Shown here: positions 41,255 through 49,895 of the stretch, one piece after another
Numbering within the stretch: position 1 is the first letter of the stretch
Layout of the letters: each line of letters begins with the position of its first letter
NCBI GenBank assembly: GCA_018223415.1
Contig: JAGTTQ010000001.1
Location: 879,464 to 943,463 of the forward strand
From: Eubacteriaceae bacterium Marseille-Q4139
GTDB lineage: Bacteria; Bacillota; Clostridia; Lachnospirales; Lachnospiraceae
Reading direction: 5' to 3'
DNA: 64,000 bases
Translations under genes and position numbers: made by a program
The notes under the pieces: generated by a model
Told to the model about the DNA's origin: nothing
The model's input: the letters and a program-made list of their open reading frames with translations, nothing else
Database searches by the model: none

Positions 41255-41629
41255 ATGATGGCAAATGTAATTGTTGTTATTCTTTTGGCGGTTATCATCG
41301 GAGGCGCAGTCTCCTACCTGATTAAGGCCAAAAAAAGCGGTGCAGCGTGCATTGGATGTCCGTCCGGCGGCGCATGCGCTGTGCCGAAAATTGAGAAAAA
41401 GAAATTGAACGGCCCGGTGATTGGGAAAAAAACCATGAAAATCGCGGGAATGACCTGCGGCCACTGCGCGGCAAATGTGACTAGAATATTGAACAGGATT
41501 GACGGGGCCAGCGCGGTGGTTAAGCTGTCTGCCGGTACCGCCGTCGTATCCTATGACCGCGAGATCTCGGAGGATGTGCTGAAGAAAGCGGTAGAAAGCC
41601 TCGGGTATAAGGTAATGGAGATCGTTTAA
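41255..41629 (+). CDS. FeoB-associated Cys-rich membrane protein fused to an HMA domain
   Basis: The 124-residue protein combines two parts. Residues 1-42 match FeoB-associated Cys-rich proteins: one membrane segment (about 4-22) followed by a basic patch and Cys32, Cys35 and Cys41 (GAACIGCPSGGACA). Residues 61-124 are a heavy-metal-associated domain with GMTCGHC (Cys68, Cys71), SAVVKLSAGTAVVSYD and LKKAVESLGYKV. Start is taken at 41255 (AAGGAAGGC box); 41249 is possible. It follows feoB by 73 bp. The fusion suggests it passes a metal to or from the transporter; the usual orthologue stops after the Cys-rich tail. Confidence 0.85.
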   Translation: MMANVIVVILLAVIIGGAVSYLIKAKKSGAACIGCPSGGACAVPKIEKKKLNGPVIGKKTMKIAGMTCGHCAANVTRILNRIDGASAVVKLSAGTAVVSYDREISEDVLKKAVESLGYKVMEIV

Positions 41630-41638
41630 GCAGGACTC

Positions 41639-41669
41639 GGAAGCAGGGATTTTCCTCTGCTTCCTTTTT
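41639..41669 (+). terminator. Terminator of feo operon
   Basis: GGAAGCAG (41639-41646) pairs with CTGCTTCC (41657-41664), followed by TTTTTC. Confidence 0.88.
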
Positions 41670-41774
41670 CTTTCAATCATTTTTAATTGCAAGAAACAAG
41701 CAAAAGAGCTTGAAATTATGTTCACGACAATTTACAATAGGAAGAGACGAATACCATGATAGGAGGGACTTTTT

Positions 41775-42977
41775 ATGAATTCTGTCAGAAAACTTTCCGA
41801 CTCTTTATACTGGGTCGGTGCCAACGACCGGAGGATCGCTCTGTTTGAAAACGTATATCCCGTGCCGAAGGGAGTTTCCTATAATTCTTATGTAATGCTG
41901 GACGAAAAGTGCGCCCTGTTTGATACGGTGGACGCTGCCTTTACCCATGATTTTCTGGAAAACGTCCGCCACGTCCTTGACGGCCGCAGCCTGGATTATC
42001 TGATTGTGAACCATATGGAGCCGGATCACTGTGCGTCCATCTGCGACATTGCCGGCGTTTATCCCGATGCAACCATCGTCTGCACGGCCAAAGCCGCAGC
42101 CATGATGAAGCAGTTCTTTGATTTCGACGTGGACAGCCGTGTCATGACCGTAAAGGAAGGCGACAGCCTCTCCCTTGGAAGCCATGAGCTGACCTTTGCC
42201 ATGGCTCCGATGGTACACTGGCCGGAGGTCATGGTCACATATGAAAAAACAGAAAAAATCTTGTTCTCCGCCGACGCCTTCGGCTCCTTCGGCGCCATCG
42301 ACGGGAATATTTTTGCCGATGAAACCGACTATAAGAATGAATGGCTTCCGGAGGCCAGAAGATATTATACGAATATCGTCGGAAAGTACGGTGTCCAGGT
42401 ACAGGCCCTGTTAAAGAAAGCAGCCAGGCTGCCCATCGAGATGATCTGCCCGCTCCACAGCCTTGTTTGGAGAAAGGACATCCCGTGGCTCGTGGAAAAA
42501 TACGGCAAGTGGAGCTCCTATGAGCCGGAAGAGCCGTCCGTGGTGCTGGCCTACGCGTCCGTCTACGGGCACACGGCAAAGGCTGTGGACATTCTGGCCG
42601 GAAAGCTTGCCGAGCGCGGCGTGAAGGGAATTTCCGTCTACGACGTGTCAAAGGCCCATCCGTCCTATATTATTTCGGATGCCTTCCGCTGCTCCTGCCT
42701 GGTGCTGGCATCCATCACGTACAACAATGGAATTTTCTGCAACATGGACAGCCTTGTCCACAACCTGGCAGCCCATAACCTTCAGAACCGCACCATCGCC
42801 CTGATTGAAAACGGTTCCTGGGCGCCTGTCTCCGCAAAGCTTTTGACGGAGAGCCTGTCCGCCCTGAAAAACTGCATGTTCCTGGAGAAAGGCGTGACCA
42901 TTAAGTCGTCCCTTCAGCCGGGTCAGGAAGAGGAGCTCGACGCATTGGCAGATGCGATTGCCGATGCTTTAAAATAA
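41775..42977 (+). CDS. FprA-type flavodiiron protein
   Basis: Oxygen (or NO) reductase of anaerobes. The 400 residues have an N-terminal metallo-beta-lactamase-like diiron domain with HMEPDHC (His80, Glu82, Asp84, His85) and MVHWPEVM, and a C-terminal flavodoxin domain starting VVLAYASVYGHTAKAVDIL (about 255) with FMN loops such as SITYNNGIF. Receives electrons from rubredoxin, encoded two genes downstream. Preceded by GATAGGAGGGACTTTTT. First gene of an oxygen-defence operon with desulfoferrodoxin and rubredoxin. Confidence 0.93.
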   Translation: MNSVRKLSDSLYWVGANDRRIALFENVYPVPKGVSYNSYVMLDEKCALFDTVDAAFTHDFLENVRHVLDGRSLDYLIVNHMEPDHCASICDIAGVYPDATIVCTAKAAAMMKQFFDFDVDSRVMTVKEGDSLSLGSHELTFAMAPMVHWPEVMVTYEKTEKILFSADAFGSFGAIDGNIFADETDYKNEWLPEARRYYTNIVGKYGVQVQALLKKAARLPIEMICPLHSLVWRKDIPWLVEKYGKWSSYEPEEPSVVLAYASVYGHTAKAVDILAGKLAERGVKGISVYDVSKAHPSYIISDAFRCSCLVLASITYNNGIFCNMDSLVHNLAAHNLQNRTIALIENGSWAPVSAKLLTESLSALKNCMFLEKGVTIKSSLQPGQEEELDALADAIADALK

Positions 42978-43001
42978 AATAGCGCAGAAAGGGGAATCAT
43001 T

Positions 43002-43385
43002 ATGGAGAGAAAGTTTTTTATCTGTGAGCACTGCGGAAACCTGGTGACGTTTTTGAAGGCCAGCGGTGTTCCGGTTGTATGCTGCGGCCAGAAGATGACG
43101 GAGCTCGTTCCCGGTACCACCGACGCCGCCGTGGAAAAGCATGTCCCGGCTGTCAAAGTGAACGGAAATGAGGTTCATGTCCAGGTCGGCTCTGTGGAAC
43201 ATCCGATGCTTCCGGAGCACTACATCGAATTTATCTGGATGGAGACGGAAAAGGGCTCCCAGCTTGCAAACCTGAAGCCGGGCGATAAGCCGGAAGCAGT
43301 CTTTACGCTCGCAGAAGGCGACAAGGTCGTCGATGTCTATGCTTACTGCAATCTGCACGGACTCTGGAAGGCGCAGATGCTGTAA
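43002..43385 (+). CDS. dfx: Desulfoferrodoxin (superoxide reductase)
   Basis: Reduces superoxide to hydrogen peroxide without making oxygen. The 127-residue protein has both iron sites: the N-terminal rubredoxin-like Cys4 centre (Cys8, Cys11, Cys27, Cys28) and the catalytic His4Cys centre, with EKHVP, SVEHPMLPEHYIEFI and the terminal CNLHGLW. It is thus the two-iron type rather than neelaredoxin. It lies 24 bp after the flavodiiron gene and 28 bp before rubredoxin, with AGAAAGGGGAATCATT as ribosome site. Confidence 0.95.
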   Translation: MERKFFICEHCGNLVTFLKASGVPVVCCGQKMTELVPGTTDAAVEKHVPAVKVNGNEVHVQVGSVEHPMLPEHYIEFIWMETEKGSQLANLKPGDKPEAVFTLAEGDKVVDVYAYCNLHGLWKAQML

Positions 43386-43413
43386 TAAATTAAATTCATT
43401 TTGGAGGGAAATC

Positions 43414-43575
43414 ATGAAGAAATATGTATGTACCGTATGCGGATATATCTATGATGAGGAAAAGGGCGATCCCGATAACGGCGTAGAGCCGGGAACCAAG
43501 TGGGAAGACCTGCCGGCAGACTGGGTATGCCCGCTCTGCTCCGTTGGAAAAGACGAGTTTGAAGAAGAACAGTAA
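43414..43575 (+). CDS. rub: Rubredoxin
   Basis: Small Fe(Cys)4 electron carrier (53 aa). Iron ligands are Cys6/Cys9 (VCTVCGYIYD) and Cys39/Cys42 (VCPLCSVGKDEF). Start at 43414 follows TTGGAGGGAAATC; a longer open frame upstream overlaps dfx and is not used. Probably carries electrons to the flavodiiron protein and desulfoferrodoxin encoded upstream. Confidence 0.96.
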   Translation: MKKYVCTVCGYIYDEEKGDPDNGVEPGTKWEDLPADWVCPLCSVGKDEFEEEQ

Positions 43576-43587
43576 TAAAAAGCACTG

Positions 43588-43633
43588 CTGCCCCGCCGGC
43601 CGGCCATACCCTGCCGGCAGCGGGGCAGTTTTT
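43588..43633 (+). terminator. Terminator after rubredoxin gene
   Basis: CTGCCCCGC (43588-43596) pairs with GCGGGGCAG (43620-43628), extended by GCCGG/CCGGC pairing, then TTTTT. It reaches to 13 bp before the M42 peptidase start. Confidence 0.88.
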
Positions 43634-43645
43634 ATGGAGGTTATG

Positions 43646-44737
43646 ATGGAAAAAGTATTTGTAAATAGGGAAACGCTTCAGATGATTGAAGATTTTTCCA
43701 ATGCAAACGCCCCGTCCGGCTTTGAGGACGAGACGGTGAAGGCGGCCGCAAAGCACATCGGCGGCGGATATGAAACCGAGGAGGACTGTCTCCGGAATTT
43801 CTACATGTACAGGAAGGCAAACACCGGGAACAAGCCGGTGTTCATGCTGGATGCCCACGGGGACGAGGTCGGCTTCATGGTGCATTCCATCCGGCCCAAC
43901 GGGACGCTGCGCTTCGTCGCTTTAGGCGGCTGGAACGTCGGCTCCCTGCCGTCAAGCCGCGTCCTTGTCCGCAATTCGGAAGGGAATTTCATCCCCGGCA
44001 TCATCGCTGCAAAGCCGGTGCATTTCATGTCCGCATCGGAGAAGGCCTCATCGGCCGCAGACATCGCCTCCCTGTCCATCGACATCGGGGCTGTAAGCGC
44101 TGAGGACGCTGTGAATAATTTCAAGATCCGCATCGGCGAACCGATTGTGCCGGATGTGAAGATGGAATACGACGAAGAGCACGACCTGATGTTTGGAAAG
44201 GCCTACGACTGCCGGATCGGCTGCGCCGCCGTCATCGAGACGCTCCACAGGCTCCAGGATGTAGAGCTTGCCGTAGATCTCGTGGGCGTCATCTCCTCCC
44301 AGGAGGAAGTGGGCGAGCGCGGCATGAAGGTGGCTGTCAACCATGTAAAGCCGCAGATTGCCATCTGCTTTGAGGGCTGCCCGGCCGACGACACGTTCAC
44401 GGATCCTTATGCGGTTCAGACAGCCTTCAAGAAAGGGCCGATGCTGCGGTTCATGGATAAGTCCATCATCTGCACGCCCAGGTTCCAGCGGTACGCCCTG
44501 GATCTTGCCGAGAAGCACGGCCTGCCGGTTCAGGCTTCCGTCCGCGAGGGCGGCGGGAACAACGGCGCCATCGTACATACGGCACTGGACGGGATCCCCA
44601 CCATCGTCATCGGCGTCCCGGTCCGCTACATCCACACCATGAGCGGAATTGCTTCGTATTATGATTTCGAGGCGACGGTGCAGCTGGCCGTGGAGCTTGT
44701 AAAGTCCATGACCGAGGAGATTATTAAGGGATTTTAG
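43646..44737 (+). CDS. M42 family metallopeptidase (aminopeptidase)
   Basis: Cytoplasmic dimetal aminopeptidase (363 aa) of the glutamyl-aminopeptidase/endoglucanase-M type. Landmarks are NANAPSGFEDETV near the start, LDAHGDEVGFMV with metal His and Asp, KAYDCRIGCAAVIETL with the bridging Asp, SSQEEVGERG with catalytic and metal Glu, and IPTIVIGVPVRYIHTMSG with the C-terminal His. Start at 43646 is based on ATGGAGGTT; the longer frame runs through the upstream terminator. Some expression may read through from the rubredoxin operon. Confidence 0.9.
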   Translation: MEKVFVNRETLQMIEDFSNANAPSGFEDETVKAAAKHIGGGYETEEDCLRNFYMYRKANTGNKPVFMLDAHGDEVGFMVHSIRPNGTLRFVALGGWNVGSLPSSRVLVRNSEGNFIPGIIAAKPVHFMSASEKASSAADIASLSIDIGAVSAEDAVNNFKIRIGEPIVPDVKMEYDEEHDLMFGKAYDCRIGCAAVIETLHRLQDVELAVDLVGVISSQEEVGERGMKVAVNHVKPQIAICFEGCPADDTFTDPYAVQTAFKKGPMLRFMDKSIICTPRFQRYALDLAEKHGLPVQASVREGGGNNGAIVHTALDGIPTIVIGVPVRYIHTMSGIASYYDFEATVQLAVELVKSMTEEIIKGF

Positions 44738-44749
44738 GATCAGATGCAG

Positions 44750-46501
44750 GAGGGTGTCCCAAAACTATGATTGATTAAAAATCATAGAGAGGGGCATCCT
44801 CTTCTTATATTGCTGAAAAGGGCTTTTACATGAAAAACAGCACTGGATGTTCATCTCTCCAGCGCCATCTTTGTGATGTTATGGGCGATTGCTAACAGTC
44901 CCCACTCTATTTTTACCTTATCCGCTCCGCGCAAGTGAAAACGACGGAACGACCAACAGCCTTTGATCCTCCCAAAGACCTGTTCCACTTCCACAACCCT
45001 TTGTGAACGCAGTACCAGTCCTTTTTCGGAACAAAGGTTCTCGTTTGCTTTTCTTTTCAGTTCATTCAACCGGTGGGATACCCGGACCGTGCGGTTCTTT
45101 TCCGTATGCTTACATTCTGATGCATAGTGGCAGCCGCTGCAGTCTTCACACCGGTAATAATCCCGCCTAGTTTCATAGCCGGCTTCTGTTACATATTTTC
45201 GGTTTCCCACATGCACCAGCCGTTTCCCATTTCTGCAGACAAAGCTGTCTGATTCCGGCAGATAGGGCAGATTCTCCGCCAGATAAGGGGTCTCCCGGTT
45301 TTTCTTTTTCTTCTCCCAGTGAAATTTGTTGTATTTTACATAACAGCCTACCTTCTTTTCTTCTAAATATTCATAATTCTCTTCGCTCCCATATCCTGCA
45401 TCCGCGATCACGTTTTCCGGTAAACACCCCAGTTTTTCTTCCAGGTGCCTTAGGTGCGGGATCATTGTTTTCGTATCGGTTGGGTTGGGATGTATGGTAA
45501 AGCCCACGATATATCGGTTCTCTGTCCCGATCTGGATGTTATAGCCAGGTTTTAGCTGGCCGTTTAACATGGCATCTTCTTTCATCCTCATAAAAGTGGC
45601 ACCCTGGTCTGTTTTTGAATAGCTGTTCCTTCCACGAAAGGTTTCCAGGGATTTTTCGTATTTCTGTTTCCTGGGAAGGATATCCTTTTTAAATTCTTTG
45701 GATTTTTTCTTCAGCTGTTTATTTCCTGGCTCTTGTTCCAACTTTTTGTCGATGCTCTCCACAACAGCTGCCACCTGTTCTGCGGTGATCTTGGTATGCT
45801 CCCCCTTTTCCTCCAGGTCTTCTTCCAGATAAATCTGATTTTCTTCCGCCACAATCCGGTCGATCTCCCGGAGATGGTTCTTGATCTTTTCATCTAGTTT
45901 CCGGTCATAATTACGGACGGACTTGTTCCATACGAAAGAATACTTATTGGCGTTAGCCTCGATCTTTGTGCCATCCAAAAAGTAATTCTGAAGCTTGATA
46001 TAGTTTTTCTCGATCAGGAGTTTGACCACTTCAAAGAACACATCCTCGATGATGTCTTTCATGTGAAGGCGAAAGCGATTGACGGTACGAAAATCCGGTT
46101 GATTTCCACCAGCGATCCACATGAAATTAACATTTTCACGAAGAGCTTTTGCGATCATGCGGGAGGAATAAACTTTCTGAGAATAAGAATAGATCATAAC
46201 CTTCAGCATCATCCGTGGGTGATAAGCAGGGCATCCGCCCTCTTTGTATCTGCCGTAGAGTGAAGACAGGTCCAAACTGTCCACGATGGTATTTACGACC
46301 CGCACCAGATGATTTTCCGGTATAAAATCTTCAAAAGATAGTGGTAATTGTAATTGATCCGTAGTATAATCTTTAAATGTGAGCATACCTTATTATATCA
46401 CATAATAAGGGGAAATGGAGAACGGCGTGGTAACCGTTCTCTATTTTTTCAGAAAAAGAGGGTATCCCCTCAAGTCACTTCATGACTTTTGGGACACCCT
46501 C
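44750..46501 (-). mobile_element. Complete IS1182-family insertion sequence (1752 bp)
   Basis: Bounded by a perfect 15-bp inverted repeat: GAGGGTGTCCCAAAA at 44750-44764 and its complement at 46487-46501. Homology of the two ends extends further inward, each with a small hairpin (CTATGATT/AATCATAG on the left, AAGTC/GACTT on the right) and then a GGGGAT(A/C)CCTCTT-type block. It contains one transposase gene. No clear target-site duplication is seen. It lies between the M42 peptidase gene and the rpn gene, 9 bp beyond the rpn stop codon. Confidence 0.92.
44851..46386 (-). CDS. IS1182 family transposase
   Basis: DDE transposase of 511 residues, apparently intact. It shows the DUF772-type N-terminal domain (YSQKVYSSRMIAKALRENVNFMWIAGGNQPDFRTVNRFR), FLDGTKIEANANKYSFVWNKS with the first catalytic Asp, a coiled-coil-rich insertion (about 165-240), VIADAGYGSEENYEYLE with the second Asp, a Cys-rich zinc-like region (YRCEDCSGCHYASECKHTEKN), and a C-terminal VEQVFGRIKGCWSFRRF with the catalytic Glu. 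The element should be capable of movement. Confidence 0.95.
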   Translation of the reverse strand: MLTFKDYTTDQLQLPLSFEDFIPENHLVRVVNTIVDSLDLSSLYGRYKEGGCPAYHPRMMLKVMIYSYSQKVYSSRMIAKALRENVNFMWIAGGNQPDFRTVNRFRLHMKDIIEDVFFEVVKLLIEKNYIKLQNYFLDGTKIEANANKYSFVWNKSVRNYDRKLDEKIKNHLREIDRIVAEENQIYLEEDLEEKGEHTKITAEQVAAVVESIDKKLEQEPGNKQLKKKSKEFKKDILPRKQKYEKSLETFRGRNSYSKTDQGATFMRMKEDAMLNGQLKPGYNIQIGTENRYIVGFTIHPNPTDTKTMIPHLRHLEEKLGCLPENVIADAGYGSEENYEYLEEKKVGCYVKYNKFHWEKKKKNRETPYLAENLPYLPESDSFVCRNGKRLVHVGNRKYVTEAGYETRRDYYRCEDCSGCHYASECKHTEKNRTVRVSHRLNELKRKANENLCSEKGLVLRSQRVVEVEQVFGRIKGCWSFRRFHLRGADKVKIEWGLLAIAHNITKMALER

Positions 46502-46510
46502 TTCTTGTGT

Positions 46511-47470
46511 TTAAAGGATTCCGTAATGTTTGTACATCTGTTCCCGGAACGCTGCATCCTTTGCGGCCTGCTCAACGGCCGATTGCCGGTTGTCCCGGAG
46601 CAGGGCAAGAATCAGCTTTGAAAGGCGCTCCTCGCCAGCCGTCTGTCCTTCTGCAAGCCCTTCTGTTCTACCATCTTCAATCAGTTCATCTATCGCTCTG
46701 CACATATCAAACGCCTCCGTTTCCTGTTCTGCAAGCATCTGCGCCAGCCGCTTCTGTTCTCCTAAAAGCACCAGCGCCGCCGTCATTTCCACATCGTCAA
46801 ACTGCCGTAGCTCCTCCCGGTGCTCTGTCACATACCGGTAGAGCTTCTTTTTGTCTTTATTGTATTTTACCATACTGAAAATCTGCTGTAAAGGACTGCG
46901 AAAGGCCGCTTCATCCGGAAGCTCCTGTACGGAAATCAGGTGGATTTTGTAGTCCGGTATGTATTCTCTCAGGGCTTCCGTCTCCGGCCCCAGCCGGAAC
47001 ATCTCATGAAGACTTTTGGCCCCGTCCCACCTGTCTCCGAAATACAATACGGCTGTGACAACAGGCACCAGCTTGTCTTCCCGCCGGATTCCCGACAGGA
47101 ATTCGTCCCCTGCAAGCTTTTCCCCGGACATCTTATGCCCATAGGCCAGCGCTTCGATCTGTTTTGTGTACTCAAGCGCATCATACAGCATGTTCCGCAC
47201 CGGCATGGCATAATGTACCCCGGTCTGGCTCTCTCCCGCCAGGATCAGCGAGTAAGCGCCGAAATCTGCCTCCATCCGGATATCGCCCCGCCGCTCCAGG
47301 GGCCGCCTCCTCCCCGCCTCCTCATACAGGATTCCCGCCTGATTCGGGATCTGGCGCAGCATTTCCGGCTTTAGCACCTGCTTCCCTGCATACACGGTTC
47401 CGTTCATCAGGTCTGCAAAAATTTCCCGTCTGGAAAGCAGGCGATTGACTGCTACATCTGTTTTTCCCAT
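46511..47470 (-). CDS. Rpn family nuclease/putative transposase
   Basis: Proteins of the Rpn (PD-(D/E)XK, transposase_31-like) family promote RecA-independent recombination in E. coli; here the 319 residues show the N-terminal nuclease fold (about 18-150: RREIFADLMNGTVYAGK, RRGDIRMEADFGAYSLILAGESQTGVHYAMPVRNMLYDALEY with the catalytic ESQ), and a helical tail ending in a Gln/Glu-rich segment (EGLAEGQTAGEERLSKLI). Such genes are common near mobile DNA in gut Firmicutes. The IS begins 9 bp past its stop without damaging it. Promoter lies about 220 bp upstream. Confidence 0.8.
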   Translation of the reverse strand: MGKTDVAVNRLLSRREIFADLMNGTVYAGKQVLKPEMLRQIPNQAGILYEEAGRRRPLERRGDIRMEADFGAYSLILAGESQTGVHYAMPVRNMLYDALEYTKQIEALAYGHKMSGEKLAGDEFLSGIRREDKLVPVVTAVLYFGDRWDGAKSLHEMFRLGPETEALREYIPDYKIHLISVQELPDEAAFRSPLQQIFSMVKYNKDKKKLYRYVTEHREELRQFDDVEMTAALVLLGEQKRLAQMLAEQETEAFDMCRAIDELIEDGRTEGLAEGQTAGEERLSKLILALLRDNRQSAVEQAAKDAAFREQMYKHYGIL

Positions 47471-47699
47471 TCTGCCTCCTCCTTTGATACTCCGGCAGCC
47501 AAAAAAACCGTACCTTTGTCTTTTTCACCTCTTTTTCTTTTGTTTTCTGCTTTCGTGGAATTCCTGTGGATGGGCGGCCGAACGGCCGTAAGATGGATGA
47601 ATTGTTTCTACGTGCGCGTCAGAATTCGCGGAAAGAAATGGGTTGTGACTTTGGTGGTCTGGAAAGGACGGTGAAGATGGCGCCGGGCTGGTAATTTTT

Positions 47700-47728
47700 A
47701 GGATAGCGGAATGTTGGGGGATTGTCAA
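47700..47728 (-). promoter_or_regulatory. Promoter of the rpn gene
   Basis: Minus strand TTGACA (47728-47723), 17-bp spacer, TATCCT (47705-47700). It leaves a 5' leader of about 220 bp (47471-47693) in which I see a GCGGCCG/CGGCCGT hairpin but no gene. Confidence 0.6.
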
Positions 47729-47768
47729 GAGGGGGGCAGCGCATACAAAACATGCCACCTGCCCCTCT
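47728..47768 (-). terminator. Hairpin at the end of the catabolic operon
   Basis: AGAGGGGGGCAG and CTGCCCCTCT form a stem 7 bp after the propeller-hydrolase gene stop. The T-run (TTTTTT, 47770-47775) is on the plus-strand side, so termination on the minus strand is only moderately supported. Confidence 0.5.
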
Positions 47769-47774
47769 ATTTTT

Positions 47775-49883
47775 TCATTTTCGTCTGTTTTTATAAATCG
47801 TTTCATCACGATATTCCAGAGCTGCCGTACCGCAGGTTTTTACTTTATTAAGCCTGCCTTTTTGTTCATGAACAAACTCGTTGCTGTCCGGATCTTCCAG
47901 CACCGCACAGCACGCCTTATAGAGGTCGGAAACCAGGCTTTTTTCTGCGCCGAGTACCATATGGCTCATAAAAATGCAGTCAAATTCCCCCATTCTGGGA
48001 ACCAGCTTCTCCAGCTCCTCCTTCAGCGCTTCCACTGTGCCGTACTCCGCATACGGCATTCCCGGAGCCGATACACCTGCAATCCCGCAGACATAAAGAA
48101 GCGTATCGCCTCCGAACAGGATCCGATTCTTCTTGTCCAGAAAGGCACAGTGGGCGCAGTTATGCCCCGGAAGGAAAATCATTTCTACTTCGTGCCCTTC
48201 CCCGAGATCAAAAATATGATGATTCTCACATGGAATATATTCCGGTACTCGAAACGGGATTTTGTCCTCTGCGGAAAAATCGCGCCAGATCCCTTTTCCG
48301 TTTTCATCGCACAGGGGATCCCACATATGCTCATTCTGAAGTGCCAGATATGGGAGAGCATGCTTATGGACATATACTCTGTCAAATTGAGCATTGCCAT
48401 ATGCATGATCGATGTGCGGGTGCGTATTGGCAACCAGAAGCTCCCTATCCCCGATCAGGCGGTTTACGGCCGCTTTTAAATCTCCTATCCCAAAGCCAGT
48501 GTCGATAAGAAGGGCCCGACTCGGCCCTGCAATCAGATGGATCCAGGGATCTCCATGGCCGTCAAAGCTTTTCAGAAAAAAGCTGTACACATTTTCACGA
48601 AACCGGAACAGCTTCGCATACGGAAACTCCGGCATCACTTTTCCCAAAGGGAGGATATCCTGTTTCCATTTCTGGCTCTTCGTTTCCCGCACATGAAACG
48701 GTTTTTCCGATTCTTCTTCATAAGAGATAAAAATCAGATTTCCAGGAAAGCTGCACTCCGCTTTTATGCCTTCTGCGGTAAGTTTCCCATCTTCCCCAAT
48801 GCGGAATCCTGCAATACAATCGGAATCCCGGTTCATGGAAAACAGGTATCTCTCATCCGGAGACAAACAAAGCCCTCTTGGATTCTTCCCCTGGCAGTCC
48901 ACATCTTCCAAAAGCGAAACCGCTCCGTCTTCCAAAACGGAAAACACAGCTATTCTATTCAACCCGCGCATGGCTGCATACAGGAACCTTCCATCTGCCG
49001 TCAACACCAGATCCGAAGCGCCCTCCGCTCTCCACGAAGCGGCTGCCGTTTCATCCTCTAGGAGTGCCGCCGTCTGAAGTTTCCCCAGTTCCCCGCTTTC
49101 TCCGTCATATTTCCATACATGCAAAAAAGCACTGTTTTCACAATTCGTATAAAGGATAGGGAGTGTCGGATGAAAAATTCCGTACCTTGGATGGCTGCCG
49201 GTCTCAACTTCCTTGGATGCCAGGGGTATCAGCTTTCGTGTTTCCCTGTCAAACCGGCAGGTATGAATGATATCCTGACCTTTGTCACAGATTACAATCA
49301 GTCTGCCATCCGGAGACTGAATGCAATTATGAAGATGCGGGAGCGCCCCCGTTTGAGGCTCATGAGTCTCCTTGGGGGACGGCAGGAAAAAGGCATCCTC
49401 CATTTCTCCGGGAGAACCGTCCGGGAGAATGGGGAACAGCGATACGGCCGTATCTTCTGTCTCTGCAAACGGTCGGAATCTTCCGTCCTTCTCCCGTCTT
49501 ATCTTTGTCACCAGATTCCCTGTGCCGTGATGCGGAATCAAAAGTGCATCGCCTCCAGCTTCCAAAAGCACATAGCTCGGGTTCGCGCCGCAGGTTCTCC
49601 TCTCGCCGATCAGTTTCAGGGTTCCGGTTTTATGATCCGGCTTAAATGCCAGAATCCTTCCGCCGCTCCCCGGTTCCCCGTCTGCATCCCTTGTCTCATC
49701 TGTCACATAAAGCACGTCTTTTTCGGCATCGTACGCCCTCTGGCCGGCATTGACCTCCGGGCAGTAATCCCCAAGCTTTGTAAAAGTACCGTGCTCCGCC
49801 TCATAGGAAAAGATATGGATTCCGCGTGAAGTCCCTGGCCGCATGGCGAAGCTTCCCACGGCTGCAAAAATTCTCGCTGCCAT
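47775..49883 (-). CDS. Fusion of lactonase-type beta-propeller and metallo-beta-lactamase hydrolase
   Basis: Protein of 702 residues with two halves. Residues about 1-390 are a seven-bladed propeller of the lactonase (6-phosphogluconolactonase-like) family: GSFAMRPGTSRGIHIFSYEAEHGTFTKLG, LPHLHNCIQSPDGRLIVICDKGQD, GLNRIAVFSVLEDG, GLCLSPDERYLFSMNRDSD. Residues about 415-700 are a metallo-beta-lactamase fold with HxHxDH at 488-493 (NTHPHIDHAYGN), PGHNCAHC and GGDTLL. The second half closely resembles the MBL protein at 52453-53403. A TTG codon precedes the ATG that I use (AAGGAGGGGAATTG box). No signal peptide, so cytoplasmic. Likely acts on lactones or esters, by inference only. Confidence 0.85.
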   Translation of the reverse strand: MAARIFAAVGSFAMRPGTSRGIHIFSYEAEHGTFTKLGDYCPEVNAGQRAYDAEKDVLYVTDETRDADGEPGSGGRILAFKPDHKTGTLKLIGERRTCGANPSYVLLEAGGDALLIPHHGTGNLVTKIRREKDGRFRPFAETEDTAVSLFPILPDGSPGEMEDAFFLPSPKETHEPQTGALPHLHNCIQSPDGRLIVICDKGQDIIHTCRFDRETRKLIPLASKEVETGSHPRYGIFHPTLPILYTNCENSAFLHVWKYDGESGELGKLQTAALLEDETAAASWRAEGASDLVLTADGRFLYAAMRGLNRIAVFSVLEDGAVSLLEDVDCQGKNPRGLCLSPDERYLFSMNRDSDCIAGFRIGEDGKLTAEGIKAECSFPGNLIFISYEEESEKPFHVRETKSQKWKQDILPLGKVMPEFPYAKLFRFRENVYSFFLKSFDGHGDPWIHLIAGPSRALLIDTGFGIGDLKAAVNRLIGDRELLVANTHPHIDHAYGNAQFDRVYVHKHALPYLALQNEHMWDPLCDENGKGIWRDFSAEDKIPFRVPEYIPCENHHIFDLGEGHEVEMIFLPGHNCAHCAFLDKKNRILFGGDTLLYVCGIAGVSAPGMPYAEYGTVEALKEELEKLVPRMGEFDCIFMSHMVLGAEKSLVSDLYKACCAVLEDPDSNEFVHEQKGRLNKVKTCGTAALEYRDETIYKNRRK

Positions 49884-49895
49884 CAATTCCCCTCC

